From positions 1 through 35,703 of the forward strand of contig CDMY01000113.1 in NCBI GenBank assembly GCA_001179505.1: a DNA stretch of 35,703 bases. The letters run 5' to 3'. The first letter of the stretch is position 1, and each line of letters opens with the position of its first letter. The notes below the pieces were generated by a model. The model saw only the letters and a program-made list of their open reading frames with translations. It was not told the DNA's origin and did not search any database. The position numbers were made by a program, and so were the translations under genes. Positions 19,628 to 30,134 of the stretch are shown here, in pieces. The DNA is from Vitrella brassicaformis. Lineage: Eukaryota > Sar > Vitrellaceae.

Positions 19628-22171
19628 TCAGGCCTGAAGAGCGGTCCACAAGCAAACAAACACAGCCCACGTCAATCGGTGCAGAGGGTGCGTTGCGTGT
19701 GTCCTTCTGTACTTGTTTCCAAACGAGTCGAGGCCGCCCCTGTCTTTGTCTTTGAGCATCTGCGAAGATCACACACAAGGGGACGAGACGTTGAGCAGCA
19801 CACATGCTTTGGGCGTGTCTGTGGCCACCCCTCACCGATTCAATCTGCTTCCACTCCGCCTCGCTGTCCTTTTTGCCCTTCTTGCCCTTCTTCTTGCTCT
19901 TCTTCGGTTTGTCCTCGCCGCCCTCGTCCTTGGAGGCGCCCGCGGCGTCCTTTTTCTTCTTCTTGCCCTCCTCGTCGTCGCTGTCATAGTAGATCTCGTG
20001 CGATGTGCCGATGTTGTAGGACGGGTAGCACTCCATGTACGAATCCTCATCCGCACCACGCGCCTTGCTCGCCCTATACACGCAATCGACGAACGACACG
20101 AAGCAAAGACAATTCCTGAGCCCACTTGGTCTGTATGTATGTGTGTGTGTGTGTGTGTGTGTGACGGTACCTGAGGGCCTCCTGGTCCTTCCTCTCTTGC
20201 TCCTTCCTCCTGTAGTTGGCGAGGGCTTCTTGTGCTGCTGCGGCAGATGCAAGCCCCACATCACCCGCCCCCTCGCCTTCATCCACCTCCATCTCATCCT
20301 CGGCACGCACAATCGGCAAAGCAATCCTGATGAGCATCATTACACAGAAGAAGGATACATCGTTTGTCGTTGGTGTCTGCCGTTGTTTCGCGATACCTTT
20401 TGGCTCTTTGTTTGTCCTCTTCCTCCTCTTCTGCCCCCGTGTCATCGAAGTACGATCGACCGCCACCGACAGACACCGCACCAGCCTGTGTGACAGACAC
20501 ATACAGACAGACAGAGATGAACAAGACAATCACATAGACCGTGTGTCCTCTTCTTGCTGACCTTGAGGTGCTCGGTAGTGTCTTTGGGGTCGAAGTGTCC
20601 AGCCCCCTGGAAAATGTCGTCGTCATCCTCGTCGATGGATGCAGAGATCTTGCCCTGCTCCACACGGGGGCGCTGACACCACAAACACACACAGATACAG
20701 AATGGGTGATCGACTGTACGAGGATGTGTTTGCTGCCTTCGTCTTGACCTCTTTCTGCTGTGCGGGCCATGCAGCTGAGCTCGTCTGCTTCTCAGCGTGA
20801 GAGGCAGCGGCTGCCTGTGCCTCCGATGCGGGAAGCTTTGGGGCGAATGCACGCTCCTCTCGTGGCCGCTGAGACACTGACACACGGACACACACACATA
20901 CATGACAATCGGGCTGATGAAACGAGTGTCCTGCTTGCTCACGTCTTTCGTGTCGCTTCTTGCGCCTGTTCTCGGCGTGCCAGTGGTAGATGGCGTTCAG
21001 CTCCTCTCTGATCGGCTTCTGGACGATGGCGATGATGCCCTCGGGCGGCGCGGGGCAGTCCTCCTTTGAGCGATGGATGAAGGTGGGGATGTCCTGACCC
21101 TCCATGTCCATCTGCGTGTCGAAGCAATACGCCATCCGACCAGGCAAGAACAGCTCAGTGTTGCCGCGGAAACGGTTGCCCTGAGAGAAGCCCGCACACA
21201 GACGAGAACACAGAAGTGCGTCGATAGGCAAGGAGTGCGTGCAGTGTTAGCCAACCCACCTTCATGAGATTGTCGTCGATGCGCTTGAGTTTGTCGTTGA
21301 ATGACACGTGGTGCGGGTGCAGCTGCTCCATGACCTCTCGATGCACTGATCGACCGATGGCCGTCTGAAACCCACGGCGTCGACGGGACTCGGCCTTGCG
21401 CTCCTCCTCCTCATTCCTGGCAGACAGATAGCAGGCATTGCTTTCGTGTCCGTGAATTGTCTGTGTGTGTGTGTGTGTGTGCTGACTTGGCCTGTAGGTT
21501 CCTCTGCTCCTTGTCAATCTCCTGTCGTATCTTGTTGAGCAGCTGGTAGTCGAGACCCTTCACCAGATGAGTGTGCTCGAGGTCGCCGCCCTGTCAACCA
21601 AAACCAAAACCAACACCAACATCAACACAGGCAGTCATCTGTGCCTGTACGCCCCCACATCTTTGTTCGTGTGAGCTCACTCACCAGGTATTTTGATTCG
21701 TCGATAGACCGTGACTTCATTTCTTGGAACTCCGTCTCCACCTGCTTGTAGTCCTCCTTCTGGGCGCGACGAGCCGCCGCACGGTCCACATACGACGAAT
21801 CCACCTCCTCATGCTTGTCACCACTGATCGATGCGCGCACGACCCGCCACACACGACACAAGCAGACAGGCGGCAAAGCACTCCACATTGCATGTGTGCG
21901 CGTGCTCCTTTCCCTTCTCACCTGTCGTCCTTCTTGGGTTTGAACGGCCGCGGCCTCTTGCGCTCCTTTGACGAGGAACCGTCACCTGGCTTCTTCCTGC
22001 ACCACACACCAACCAGGACAACCACGACAATGGAAGTGATGATACAAATGCTTGTCCTGTCGTCACGTCATGTCATGGTGCCCACCTCTTGGCGGCGACA
22101 TTGGCCAGCAGCGACGCGTCCGTCTCATTCAGGAGGGACTTGAAATCCGCATTCGTGAGAGGCTTCGCCAT
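19628..22171 (-). CDS. IK: RED/IK-type spliceosomal protein
   Basis: Predicted 550 residues, close to the ~557 of animal RED. Twelve phase-consistent exons: 22171-22086, 21996-21922, 21823-21685, 21590-21487, 21416-21260, 21180-20943, 20876-20749, 20672-20562, 20485-20397, 20326-20171, 20073-19836, 19759-19628. RED (IK, SMU2 partner of SMU1) is a component of the precatalytic spliceosome. Diagnostic stretches: GGDLEHTHLVKGLDY (residues ~101-115), the RED_N hallmark; RSVHREVMEQL (~160); ELFLPGRMAY (~196-205); DIPTFIHRSKEDCP (~215-228); and YMECYPSY (~439-446), matching the RED_C region. The tail is Lys-rich. The usual C-terminal GRWDFDTQEEY-like block is not seen, so the C-terminus is shortened or diverged, and the last exon is the least certain. 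The start is the first ATG (MAKPLTNADFKSLL), divergent from pyruvate kinase. Confidence 0.9.
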
Positions 22172-22552
22172 GCCGATGATCACTTGCGGTGAATCAACGC
22201 CCTGTCAGCTTACTGTCAGCCAGTTGCCGTCAGCAGATGGAGATGCCTCACACGTACGCCAGCAACTACGAAGTGAGTCGCGCTCAAAGGCGAAGAGGAG
22301 CTGACTGAAAATTGGTGCCTAATCCAGCACTCCAGCTACAGCAACATGCTTCAGCGAGAATTGGAGAATTGGAGGCGCGAGATCTGTGCGAGCTGAAACT
22401 TCTTTGCGAGCTGGGAAAAAGCTGCCCCTCCTTTGCTGTTTTTAGCCGTCCCCCTCCCTTGCCACAGCTGCTGCTGTTGCCCAGCACCACCACCGCTGAA
22501 CCGCCTGCCTTGGGTTGTGTTGTCGTGCATTGGTTGAGTGGTTGTCGTCAGC
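22172..22552. promoter_or_regulatory. Shared intergenic region, RED and pyruvate kinase starts
   Basis: 381 bases between divergent start codons. The sequence contains pyrimidine-rich and CTG/CAG-rich stretches (about 22440-22500) but no clear TATA or initiator motif. It must contain the promoters and 5' leaders of both genes. Confidence 0.4.
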
Positions 22553-24649
22553 ATGGGTGAGTCCGGCAAGGAGTTCCGCTACCACCGCATGATGAGCGGC
22601 AGTAGCATTTTGGCGCAGGGCCTGGGCAAGAGCACCAAGATCGACCTGAACCTCATCCTCAGCGCCCGCCAGTCGACGGATTTCCTCTACCGCAAGACCA
22701 AGATCGTGTGCACCATGGGCCCGTCCTGCTGGAGCGTCGAGAAGCTCGTGCAGATGATCGACTCGGGCATGAACGTCGCCCGCCTCAACTTCAGCCACGG
22801 CGACCACGAGGCGCACGGCCAGACCGTCGCCAACATCCAGGAGGCCCTCAAGCAGCGGCCCGGCAAGACCATCGCCCTGCTCCTCGACACCAAGGGCCCC
22901 GAGATCCGCACCGGCTTCCTCAACACCGATGACAAGAAGATCCACCTCAAGGCGGGCCAGAAGCTCAAGATCGTGACGGACTACTCGTTCAAGGGCGACT
23001 CCACGGCCATCGCCTGCAGCTACGACAAGCTGCCCACGTCGGTCAAGCCCGGCAACATCATCCTCATGGCTGACGGATCCGTCAGCGCCAAGGTCCTCGA
23101 GTGTGGCAAGGACTTCGTCATGACCGAGGTACTCAACGACGCGTCGGTGGGAGAGCGCAAAAACATGAACCTCCCGGGCGTCAAGGTGCGTGGCGAGACG
23201 ACGTGAGACAAGGAAGACACACACGGGGGGAGATCTGCACACATGCATGCGTGTGCATGCACGTTGTGTTGTGTCGTGTTGGTGCATGCGTGTGTGTGCA
23301 GGTAGAGTTGCCGTGCATTGGCGAGAAGGACAAGAACGACATTCTCAACTTTGGCATTCCCCAGGGCTGCAACTTCATCGCCGCGTCGTTTGTCCAGACG
23401 GCCGACGACGTACGCGACATCCGCAACATACTCGGACCACGGGTAAGGAAGCCGGGAACACCAATCGATCGCCCAGCCCACCCACTGTGTGTGTGTGTCG
23501 TGTACGTCGTTGTAGGGTCGTCACATCAAGATCATTCCCAAGATCGAGAACGTTGAGGGTTTGATGAACTTCGACGCCATCCTCGCCGAGTGCGATGGTG
23601 TCATGGTAGCGCGTGGCGACCTGGGCATGGAGATCCCGCCCGAGAAGGTCTTCCTCGCACAGAAAATGATGATCGCCAAGTAACTCAGACACACACTACA
23701 CACCGGCCAACCGACACACAACCAAACCACCGACATACTTTCTGTCTGCGTGCGTGTGTGTGTGTCAGGTGCAACGTAGCAGGCAAGCCGATCATCACGG
23801 CCACACAGATGTTGGAGTCGATGACCAAGAACCCCCGGCCCACCCGAGCCGAGGTGACGGACGTGGCCAACGCCGTCCTCGACGGCACTGACGCCGTCAT
23901 GCTCTCGGGCGAGACCGCTGGCGGCGACTTCCCCCTAGAGGCCGTGCAGGTACGACGGATTGATGGATGACATCCTCACATGCAGCCCCCTGTGTGTATT
24001 GTGTGTGGTGTGAATGCAGACGATGGCCAAGGTGTGTTTGGAGAGCGAGTCGTGCATCGACTACCCAGCGTTGTTCCGCGCCCTGCACATGTCGGTGGTG
24101 CGCCCCGTGACGACCCCCGAGGCCGTCTGCAGCGCCGCCGTCGAGACCGCCACGGACATCGAGGCCAGCCTCATCATCGCACTCACCGAAACAGGGTCAG
24201 TGATCTGGGTACCAGGCACCCATGACGGCTGGTGGATGTCTTGTGTCTTGTGTCTTGTATGTGTGTGATGGATTGGTCAGTTACACGGCCCGTTTGATAG
24301 CCAAGTACCGCCCGCCGCAGCTGGTGTTGGCGTTGAGCGCGTCCGAGTCGACCGTCAAGCACCTGCAGGTCCACCGCGGATGCCTCTGCCTCAAGGTACC
24401 TACATACCCAACCCATCCCACATGCACACAAATGGATGGATGGATGGCTCTCTCACATGGCCTGTGTGCCACTGTCTGCCATCTCAGGTTCCGTCGTTCC
24501 AGGGCACGGATCACGTGATCCGCAACGCGTTGGAGGCGGCCAAGGAGATGGGCCTGGTGGTGCCGGGCAACAGCGTGGTGGCCGTCCACGGTATGAAGGA
24601 GGAGGTCGCCGGGTCCTCCAACCTCATGAAGGTCGTCGAAGTTTATTAA
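22553..24649 (+). CDS. PK: Pyruvate kinase
   Basis: Predicted 523 residues from seven exons: 22553-23185, 23302-23442, 23516-23679, 23769-23949, 24020-24195, 24281-24395, 24488-24649. It catalyses phosphoenolpyruvate + ADP to pyruvate + ATP, the last step of glycolysis. Visible signatures: NFSHG (79-83, substrate/K+ site region), [10 protein letters not shown] (111-120), DKNDI (~221), the active-site signature [10 protein letters not shown] (264-273) with catalytic Lys267 and Mg-binding Glu269, [10 protein letters not shown] (290-299) with metal-binding Asp293, and [18 protein letters not shown] downstream. The Glu in TKGPE marks a K+-dependent enzyme by the usual rule. The length is typical of a complete cytosolic form; no obvious targeting extension is seen ahead of the conserved core. 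The first exon is unusually regular in codon use (C-ending), suggesting high expression. Confidence 0.97.
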
Positions 24650-25374
24650 CTCATAGCTCACACGCACATCACACCCATACACACACACACATCCATACAC
24701 ACAGATAGATACACACACAGGTAGACTGACTGACGGACTGTCTGGCTGACATTTTGACTAGTGAGTGAGTGGGTGGGGTGATGGTGGGCTGGGGAATGGA
24801 TGGATGGATGTTGGCGTGAGCGGAGCGTGAGCGTGCGAATGCATGTTTGAAGGGCATCCGCTCGGTCATGGTGTTTGTAGGCTGGCATTTCTACCTCTTT
24901 TTGCTCGATTGACTCCTCGATCCCTTTCTTCGCTCCTCAAGATGGGTGGACGGGTAAAACCGACACGTTTTTGTTTGCACCCCACCGACCGTGACATCGA
25001 TGTATGCCCGTTTTTCCCATTGACTGACCAGTCAGAGTGTGTGTACAGCTGCTGCTACGACAAGGGCGAATGCGCTCTTGGCCGCCCTGCGGCCCCCCTC
25101 ATCAATCATAGCAGAGAGACAGCCCACACACACCGACAGATGACCACTGCCTCGTTCGTGCTCTGATTTAAGTGTCCGCCTTCCCTGTGCGTCTCCCCGA
25201 CTGCATGCCTAGGTAGCTTTTTGAGTACCTGGAACAGGTAGCTGACGATGGATGGATGGATGGATGGATGGAATGGTTGACAACGGACTGGCAGAGAGGG
25301 GCAGCACAATCGCCACATGACAACACACACGAACACAGAGGCTGGCCCTTGTTTCCCTCTTTCGACCAACATCT
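24650..25374. other. Intergenic, microsatellites only
   Basis: Contains the pyruvate kinase 3' region and simple repeats: CA-type at 24658-24720 and GATG tandem repeats near 24796-24810 and 25246-25272. No coherent gene is supported. Confidence 0.5.
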
Positions 25375-25721
25375 CTACTTGGCGCTAGCAAGCTTGCCAG
25401 CTCCAGCCATCGATGTGGATAAGAGCGCTTCGGCGGCCACACTGCCTCCAGCCTACCTACCTGTAGCGGTGCATGCCAACATGTAAATATCACTCTTGTC
25501 TTTCTTACTTGACGACGGGCGGAGCGTATGAGGGTCCGTGAGACTCTCATCATGCTCGATGTTGTGCCCGACCTGCGAGAAGTGGCACCCGCCTGCTTCT
25601 CCAGCACCGGCATGTTGTCGAGCTGGATGAACTTCATGAGGCCTCTCAGACGACCCGACACACACACCAACAGACGCACAAGCGGTTTCAACCTGACTGT
25701 AGCTACTGCTGCTGCTGCCAT
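25375..25721 (-). CDS. Doubtful small leftward gene
   Basis: An ATG at 25721 opens a frame (MAAAAVATVRLKPLVRLLV...) that continues through a plausible segment GLMKFIQLDNMPVLEKQAG to a donor near 25577. A second plausible segment (AAEALLSTSMAGAGKLASAK, stop at 25375) lies beyond, but I could not find splice sites that keep both in phase. It could be a small orphan gene or chance. Function unknown. Confidence 0.2.
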
Positions 25722-26185
25722 TATCTCTGTCAAACCTGCATGTGCCGACACACAGCTAGCTAGCTAGGCCCGGCCTGGCCCCCTGCGAGGCGGGCTTTTG
25801 TAGTATTAGGATGCCCGAGTGCATCATGACTGACTTGCAGGCAAGGATGCATGTGTGTGTGTGTGTCTATTCATCTCTGCTGCCTTGCCTGCCTCAAATG
25901 CATGCATTCCTGGATGTGTGGTCGGCCTGCAGTATGTGGACGGCAGTGGACTGACTGACTGACTGGGTGATCACGCTCCGCGGGCATCAACTGCCACCAA
26001 TTTTGTTGTCCATTGGTAATGAGTTCGATCATCGCCCCCAGCCTCCGCGATCCGCGCGCCTCTGAACAACACGAAGGCACGTGAGGCTGAGACGAGGTCC
26101 TCTTCTTCCCCCGAGCACAACATCGCTTTTCGGCGGTGAAAGACTCTCCCCCACTCCACTCAGCACCGTGTCAGTTGAAGGAACA
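25722..26185. other. Intergenic, nothing recognised
   Basis: Short tandem words only (CTAG repeats near 25755, GT run near 25852, GACT repeats near 25953). It presumably contains the promoter of the small plus-strand gene at 26186. Confidence 0.4.
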
Positions 26186-26763
26186 ATGGCGGACTCTACC
26201 AAGAAATCGGCGCCTCAGAAGTCGCTCACACGGGTACAAACAACGTCAAGAAACACCAACAGGACGACTGAGAATGGCTCTGAATTGTCAGGTGGATGAG
26301 GTGAGCGACGAGGGGGACGACCATCCTGAACACGAAAGCACCGTCTCGCCAGCCGGTGAGCCCATCACACACTCCAAGAGTGCCGCGCTGACCGTGCAGA
26401 GCAGCAGGGGCCACCTGTCGGCCTCCCACAGCGACATCGACATCATCGGCGTGTCCTCCAGTGGGGCCCAGCGGATGACCACCAAGGAGGAGATTGACGA
26501 GATGCTCGCCAAGACAAGACAACGCATCACCTCATTCAAGGCCAAAAGGGAGGAGAGAGCCGCGCGACTGTCGTCCCTCAAGCAGGTGACCACAAGAACA
26601 ATCATTGGGGGGTATCTGTGTATTGTCTGTCTCCTTTCTTGTATGTCTGTGTGTCTTCCCTCAGGACTTCATGCAGTTGAAGAGACAGATGGTGCAGCTG
26701 TCCCGGGATCAGCAGCACGCAGTGTACTGCGCGACCAGACAGCTGGGCATGTATGACTCCTAG
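26186..26763 (+). CDS. Small coiled-coil orphan, 146 residues
   Basis: Three exons with agreeing phases: 26186-26233, 26292-26585, 26665-26763. The first ~70 residues are polar and acidic (VDEVSDEGDDHPEHE), probably disordered. Residues ~88-135 form a continuous helix rich in Lys/Arg/Glu/Gln (KEEIDEMLAKTRQRI, FMQLKRQMVQLSRDQQ), likely a coiled coil. It ends with MYDS. No family recognised. It converges on the TRM13 gene with 193 bases between stops. Confidence 0.65.
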
Positions 26764-26956
26764 CCACACGGCTATACCCTTGTTCATTGCTTTGGGGGCT
26801 GGCTGTTTGGTGGGATGGGATCTTTTTCTCTTCCATTCTGGCTGACGGACTCATCCATCGCATGAATATGTGTCCGATAAAACGTGACGATGTGTGTGTC
26901 CCCTGCGTGTATGCATCATATCGACAGCAAAGACACATCCCCCACCCCTCAGTCAG

Positions 26957-29209
26957 TCAATCGATGCCCCCCACAAGCAACACATTCTCCAGGGTTGTGC
27001 CGGGGGACGCAAAACGCACCAGTGTGGCATCGCTGTAGCCGTGTGCACGCAACCATGACACCCTACATGCACACACAAAGCATGGGGGTGCACCGACCGA
27101 TCGATGTGCGTTGGGCCTGCTGCACCGACCTGGCAATGTCCAGCAGCCGCTTGATCTTCATGCCCGTCTCTCGTCTCCACCCCTTTGCACCTGTCCCCCA
27201 CCTGGCCGCATACACAATGTCACACCCACATAGTATGTGCATAGACCCCATACTCATCGGTCGCTCACCCAGCACATGCCGCCAACACGGGGAAGTCTTC
27301 TTTGGTCAGGCCAAGGTCCGTCAGGAACTCTTTCCCGGTGAAGAGAGACCATTCGCAGCGGTGGTGGCAGCACGGAGCAGCAATGATCCGCATCGACGGC
27401 ACATGCTCCCTGCTTGGCGCGTCACGCAATCCCTCATGAGCATTGTGCATCGATCTTCAGGAGGACAAGCACGAGAGAGACAGAGAGTGTCGATCAGCAT
27501 GGGTGCAAAAGACAGAGTGTGGCACGTCACCTGAGTGCGATGTCTGTCCCGCAGCCGCATAGATGTTTGGCCAGCCCCACACACTGGTTAGCACGCCAGC
27601 CGTCAAACACCTCACCAAGCTTCTCCCACGCCCTGCAACCACACAGAGAGGGTCTTGGGCATTCCTTCTCCTCTCCCTCCCTCCCTCCCTCCCTCTTTCA
27701 TCTGCTTACCTGTCTGCCGTTTGTCCATGGCCCTTGGGGGCCAGTTTGAGTATCTGTTGGTACAGCTGGTGCTGCTGCTCCTCTCCGCTGGCCGAGGGGT
27801 CGACCAGGCGCCTTTCTCGGAGGATGCGGGTAAGCCATGCAGGCGGGGTGCGGCACAATCGCCTGGAAAGACAAGGCAGCTCACTGAGCCCCCGTGAGTA
27901 AGGCACTCGTGCTGTCCCTGCCCACCTGTTCAACGATGCTGTGTCGCCGAGGCATGCCAGCCTGAGAAGACCTGCCCGTTTGCCAGGGGAGGCGTTGTCA
28001 AATGGGCGATGCTCTGCCGCTCCTGACTTACTTTTGAGGTCGAAGTGCAGCAGGTCTGATCGAAGCCGAATGGTCCGCCGCTGGGCCCAATCAGCGCCTG
28101 ACATCCTGAACAAACGACACGAAACATGACCCACAAAGACACCTTGCAGCCTGCCACTCTTCTGTGAGTTTACGTTTCGTCTCGCCCGTCCCGTTTGAAT
28201 CGCCTCTTCTCGCGCTCGACAAGCACAAACGCAGGACCGCCCGTGTCAGATTGCACGTGTGGTGCAGAGGCCATGAGGAACCACCGACAGAGACCACCCT
28301 TCCCTGCAGAAACACGCGCAGCAGCATTTGATGTTTGTACGTCAAATGTGTGTGTGTGTGTGCTAGTTCAATACCAGCTCCGAGCTCCACGAAAACAGCC
28401 CTGCTCCACCTGTCGGTTGGTCTGAACCAGCCCTTGGCAGCCGCAATAGTGAGGATGTTGGCCGCCTGCAGCTCGTGCTTGTCCATGTGATCGAACCAGC
28501 CATGGTGTCGCGACTGGGTCGGTGCATCAGCACATGAAGTCCCGTCGTCTCCCCCACTCGCCCGGTCCTCAGAGCCAGCTGCAGACGCCGCCCTCGCCTC
28601 ACATCTCTTGGCAACCGACTGTTGGCAGGACAATTGGAAAGCACCTATCAGATGAATGACCTCATCATCGCTCAGCGTATCAAGCCACCCTTGCAGCACT
28701 GATGAGGATGCTGCGCCATCGTGTGGCTGCCGCGTCAATGAAAGGCGGCTCAGCACCCGCTGAGCCGGACCAGGATCATGCGGCAAGAGTAACTCTTCCG
28801 GCGGAATGCCAATGAAGCCACATGCCCTCTCATAAGCCACATCAATCCTCTCCCCGAACGCCCTCTCCTCCTTTTCGCTCCCAAACAAAGCCCGGGATTC
28901 ATCAGCGTGATTCACTTGCCGTTGGCCAGGCAGTTTGTCGTCGTCAGAAAGGGCGGCTTCATCGTCAGATCCGCCATTGCAGTTGTCCTTCATGCAGGGA
29001 AGGCAAAGCTCGTACGCCAGGTCGCGTGTGTGGGTGCAGATAAGCAGATGGCTGTCGGCCTTTGAAGCAAAGATGGAGTGGCGGGGATCCAGAGGGCACG
29101 GGATGCGGTCTTCGGGGCGATGCACAGAGCAAAAGTCGCTTCCCTCGACAGCCGGGAACGTGCACTTTCTCTGCCGAGCGACCAGGAAGAACTCACACTG
29201 CCGAGCCAT
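26957..29209 (-). CDS. TRM13: TRM13-type tRNA 2'-O-methyltransferase
   Basis: Predicted 587 residues (567 if an optional 60-base intron is removed). Exons: 29209-28375, 28303-28174, 28105-27926, 27862-27710, 27632-27531, 27454-27269, 27201-27130, 27062-26957. TRM13 methylates the ribose at position 4 of certain tRNA acceptor stems using SAM. Seen: an N-terminal zinc finger with Cys5, Cys16, Cys27 and His30; a CHHC finger with Cys38, His44, His54 and Cys58 (IPCPLDPRHSIF); SAM motif VFVELGAGKGGL across the first splice junction; FVLVERxxxRFKRDG; the hallmark LAKHLCGCGTDIALR in exon 27632-27531; IIAAPCCHHRCEW in 27454-27269; MKIKRLLDIARVSWL spanning the last junction; and TLENVLLV near the C-terminus. 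An insertion of roughly 85-105 residues sits between the DLLHFDLK segment and KHLCG. The start is the first Met before the zinc finger. Confidence 0.92.
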
Positions 29210-30134
29210 CCGGATTCATGAACGAATTCAAAGATCAGGCACCTGACCGTCCTCCTCGCAGCCAATGCAGCGCGGGGGACGCCAGTCGGAGACCATTTCT
29301 AAGCTCGCAGAAGGCGAAAAAGCTCGCGCAGAAAAAAATCTCGGCGCGCGAGACGGGACGAGAAAAAGAACCATCTACACAATTTCCAGGCATTTCGGGC
29401 ATTCTACGGCTCTTCTGCCTTCCTCCCGCCACATCTCCTCCGTATCCTTGTCTTTTTGCCTGGTCTTTGTCGTATGCAGCCTGCCTCATCCCATCCCAAC
29501 GCCGGCCCTCTTGCGCGACGTCGGCCGCCACTTTTTTCGTCCACCTGCCTTCCCAGCAAGGAGACCTCAGCGCCGCGGATTCTGCCGAGCGCCTGACGGA
29601 ACCCGTACCCTGTCGGCACTTTCCGCCGGGTTTCTTTTCTGAGCTCGCAGCCCCGCTCTAGCAAAGCGACTAGCCATTCAAGAAAGTGAGCGGCCAATCT
29701 TGGCCTTAGGACCGCCTCTCTCCCCGCACCGACTCTCGCCCCCCCGCGCCGCCTGTGCGCCGAGATCCACGCTCGCCAGGCCTCCCGGCCTCCCGGGACG
29801 GGCCCTTCCGACCGCCCAGCCCCGGCGCCGGCCCTCCCCTGAGCCTCAGGGCACCCGCCCGAGCCACCCTGGACACCCAGCCCTCCTCGCCCTGCCCTCC
29901 CAGTGCACCGCGACCCCGCTCTCTCGCTCCAGACTCATCCCACGTCGATGATCGCAGCGCCCTGACCAGTAGCAGCAGGTACAGATCACCTCACGACACT
30001 GCCTGCGGGCCTGCGGGCACTCCTCGTTCATTCGCTCCTTCTGCCGCTGGGGTGTGTGGTGTGTGGTGTCATGTCATGCAGGTTCTTTTTGAGTGAGTGA
30101 GTCGTCTTCTTCGGCGACTGTTTGTTCACACCAT
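29210..30134. promoter_or_regulatory. Divergent intergenic region with likely 5'-leader intron
   Basis: 925 bases between TRM13 and the rightward orphan. 29700-29940 is very C-rich. A strong donor (AGCAG then GTACAG at about 29980) and an acceptor ending TCATGCAG at 30080 suggest that the orphan's 5' leader contains an intron of about 100 bases. No convincing coding region; open frames here are proline/serine-rich by-products of the C-rich sequence. Confidence 0.35.

Noticed and set aside
20040-20170. Simple TG repeat as a regulatory or Z-DNA element
   Set aside because: GT runs occur in many introns here and show no positional link to any gene feature.
22442-23287. 281-codon open frame antisense to pyruvate kinase exon 1
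   Set aside because: It is the mirror of a strongly biased GC-rich coding exon; the composition (Val/Leu/Asp/Gly repeats) follows from the sense codons and there is no own signature.
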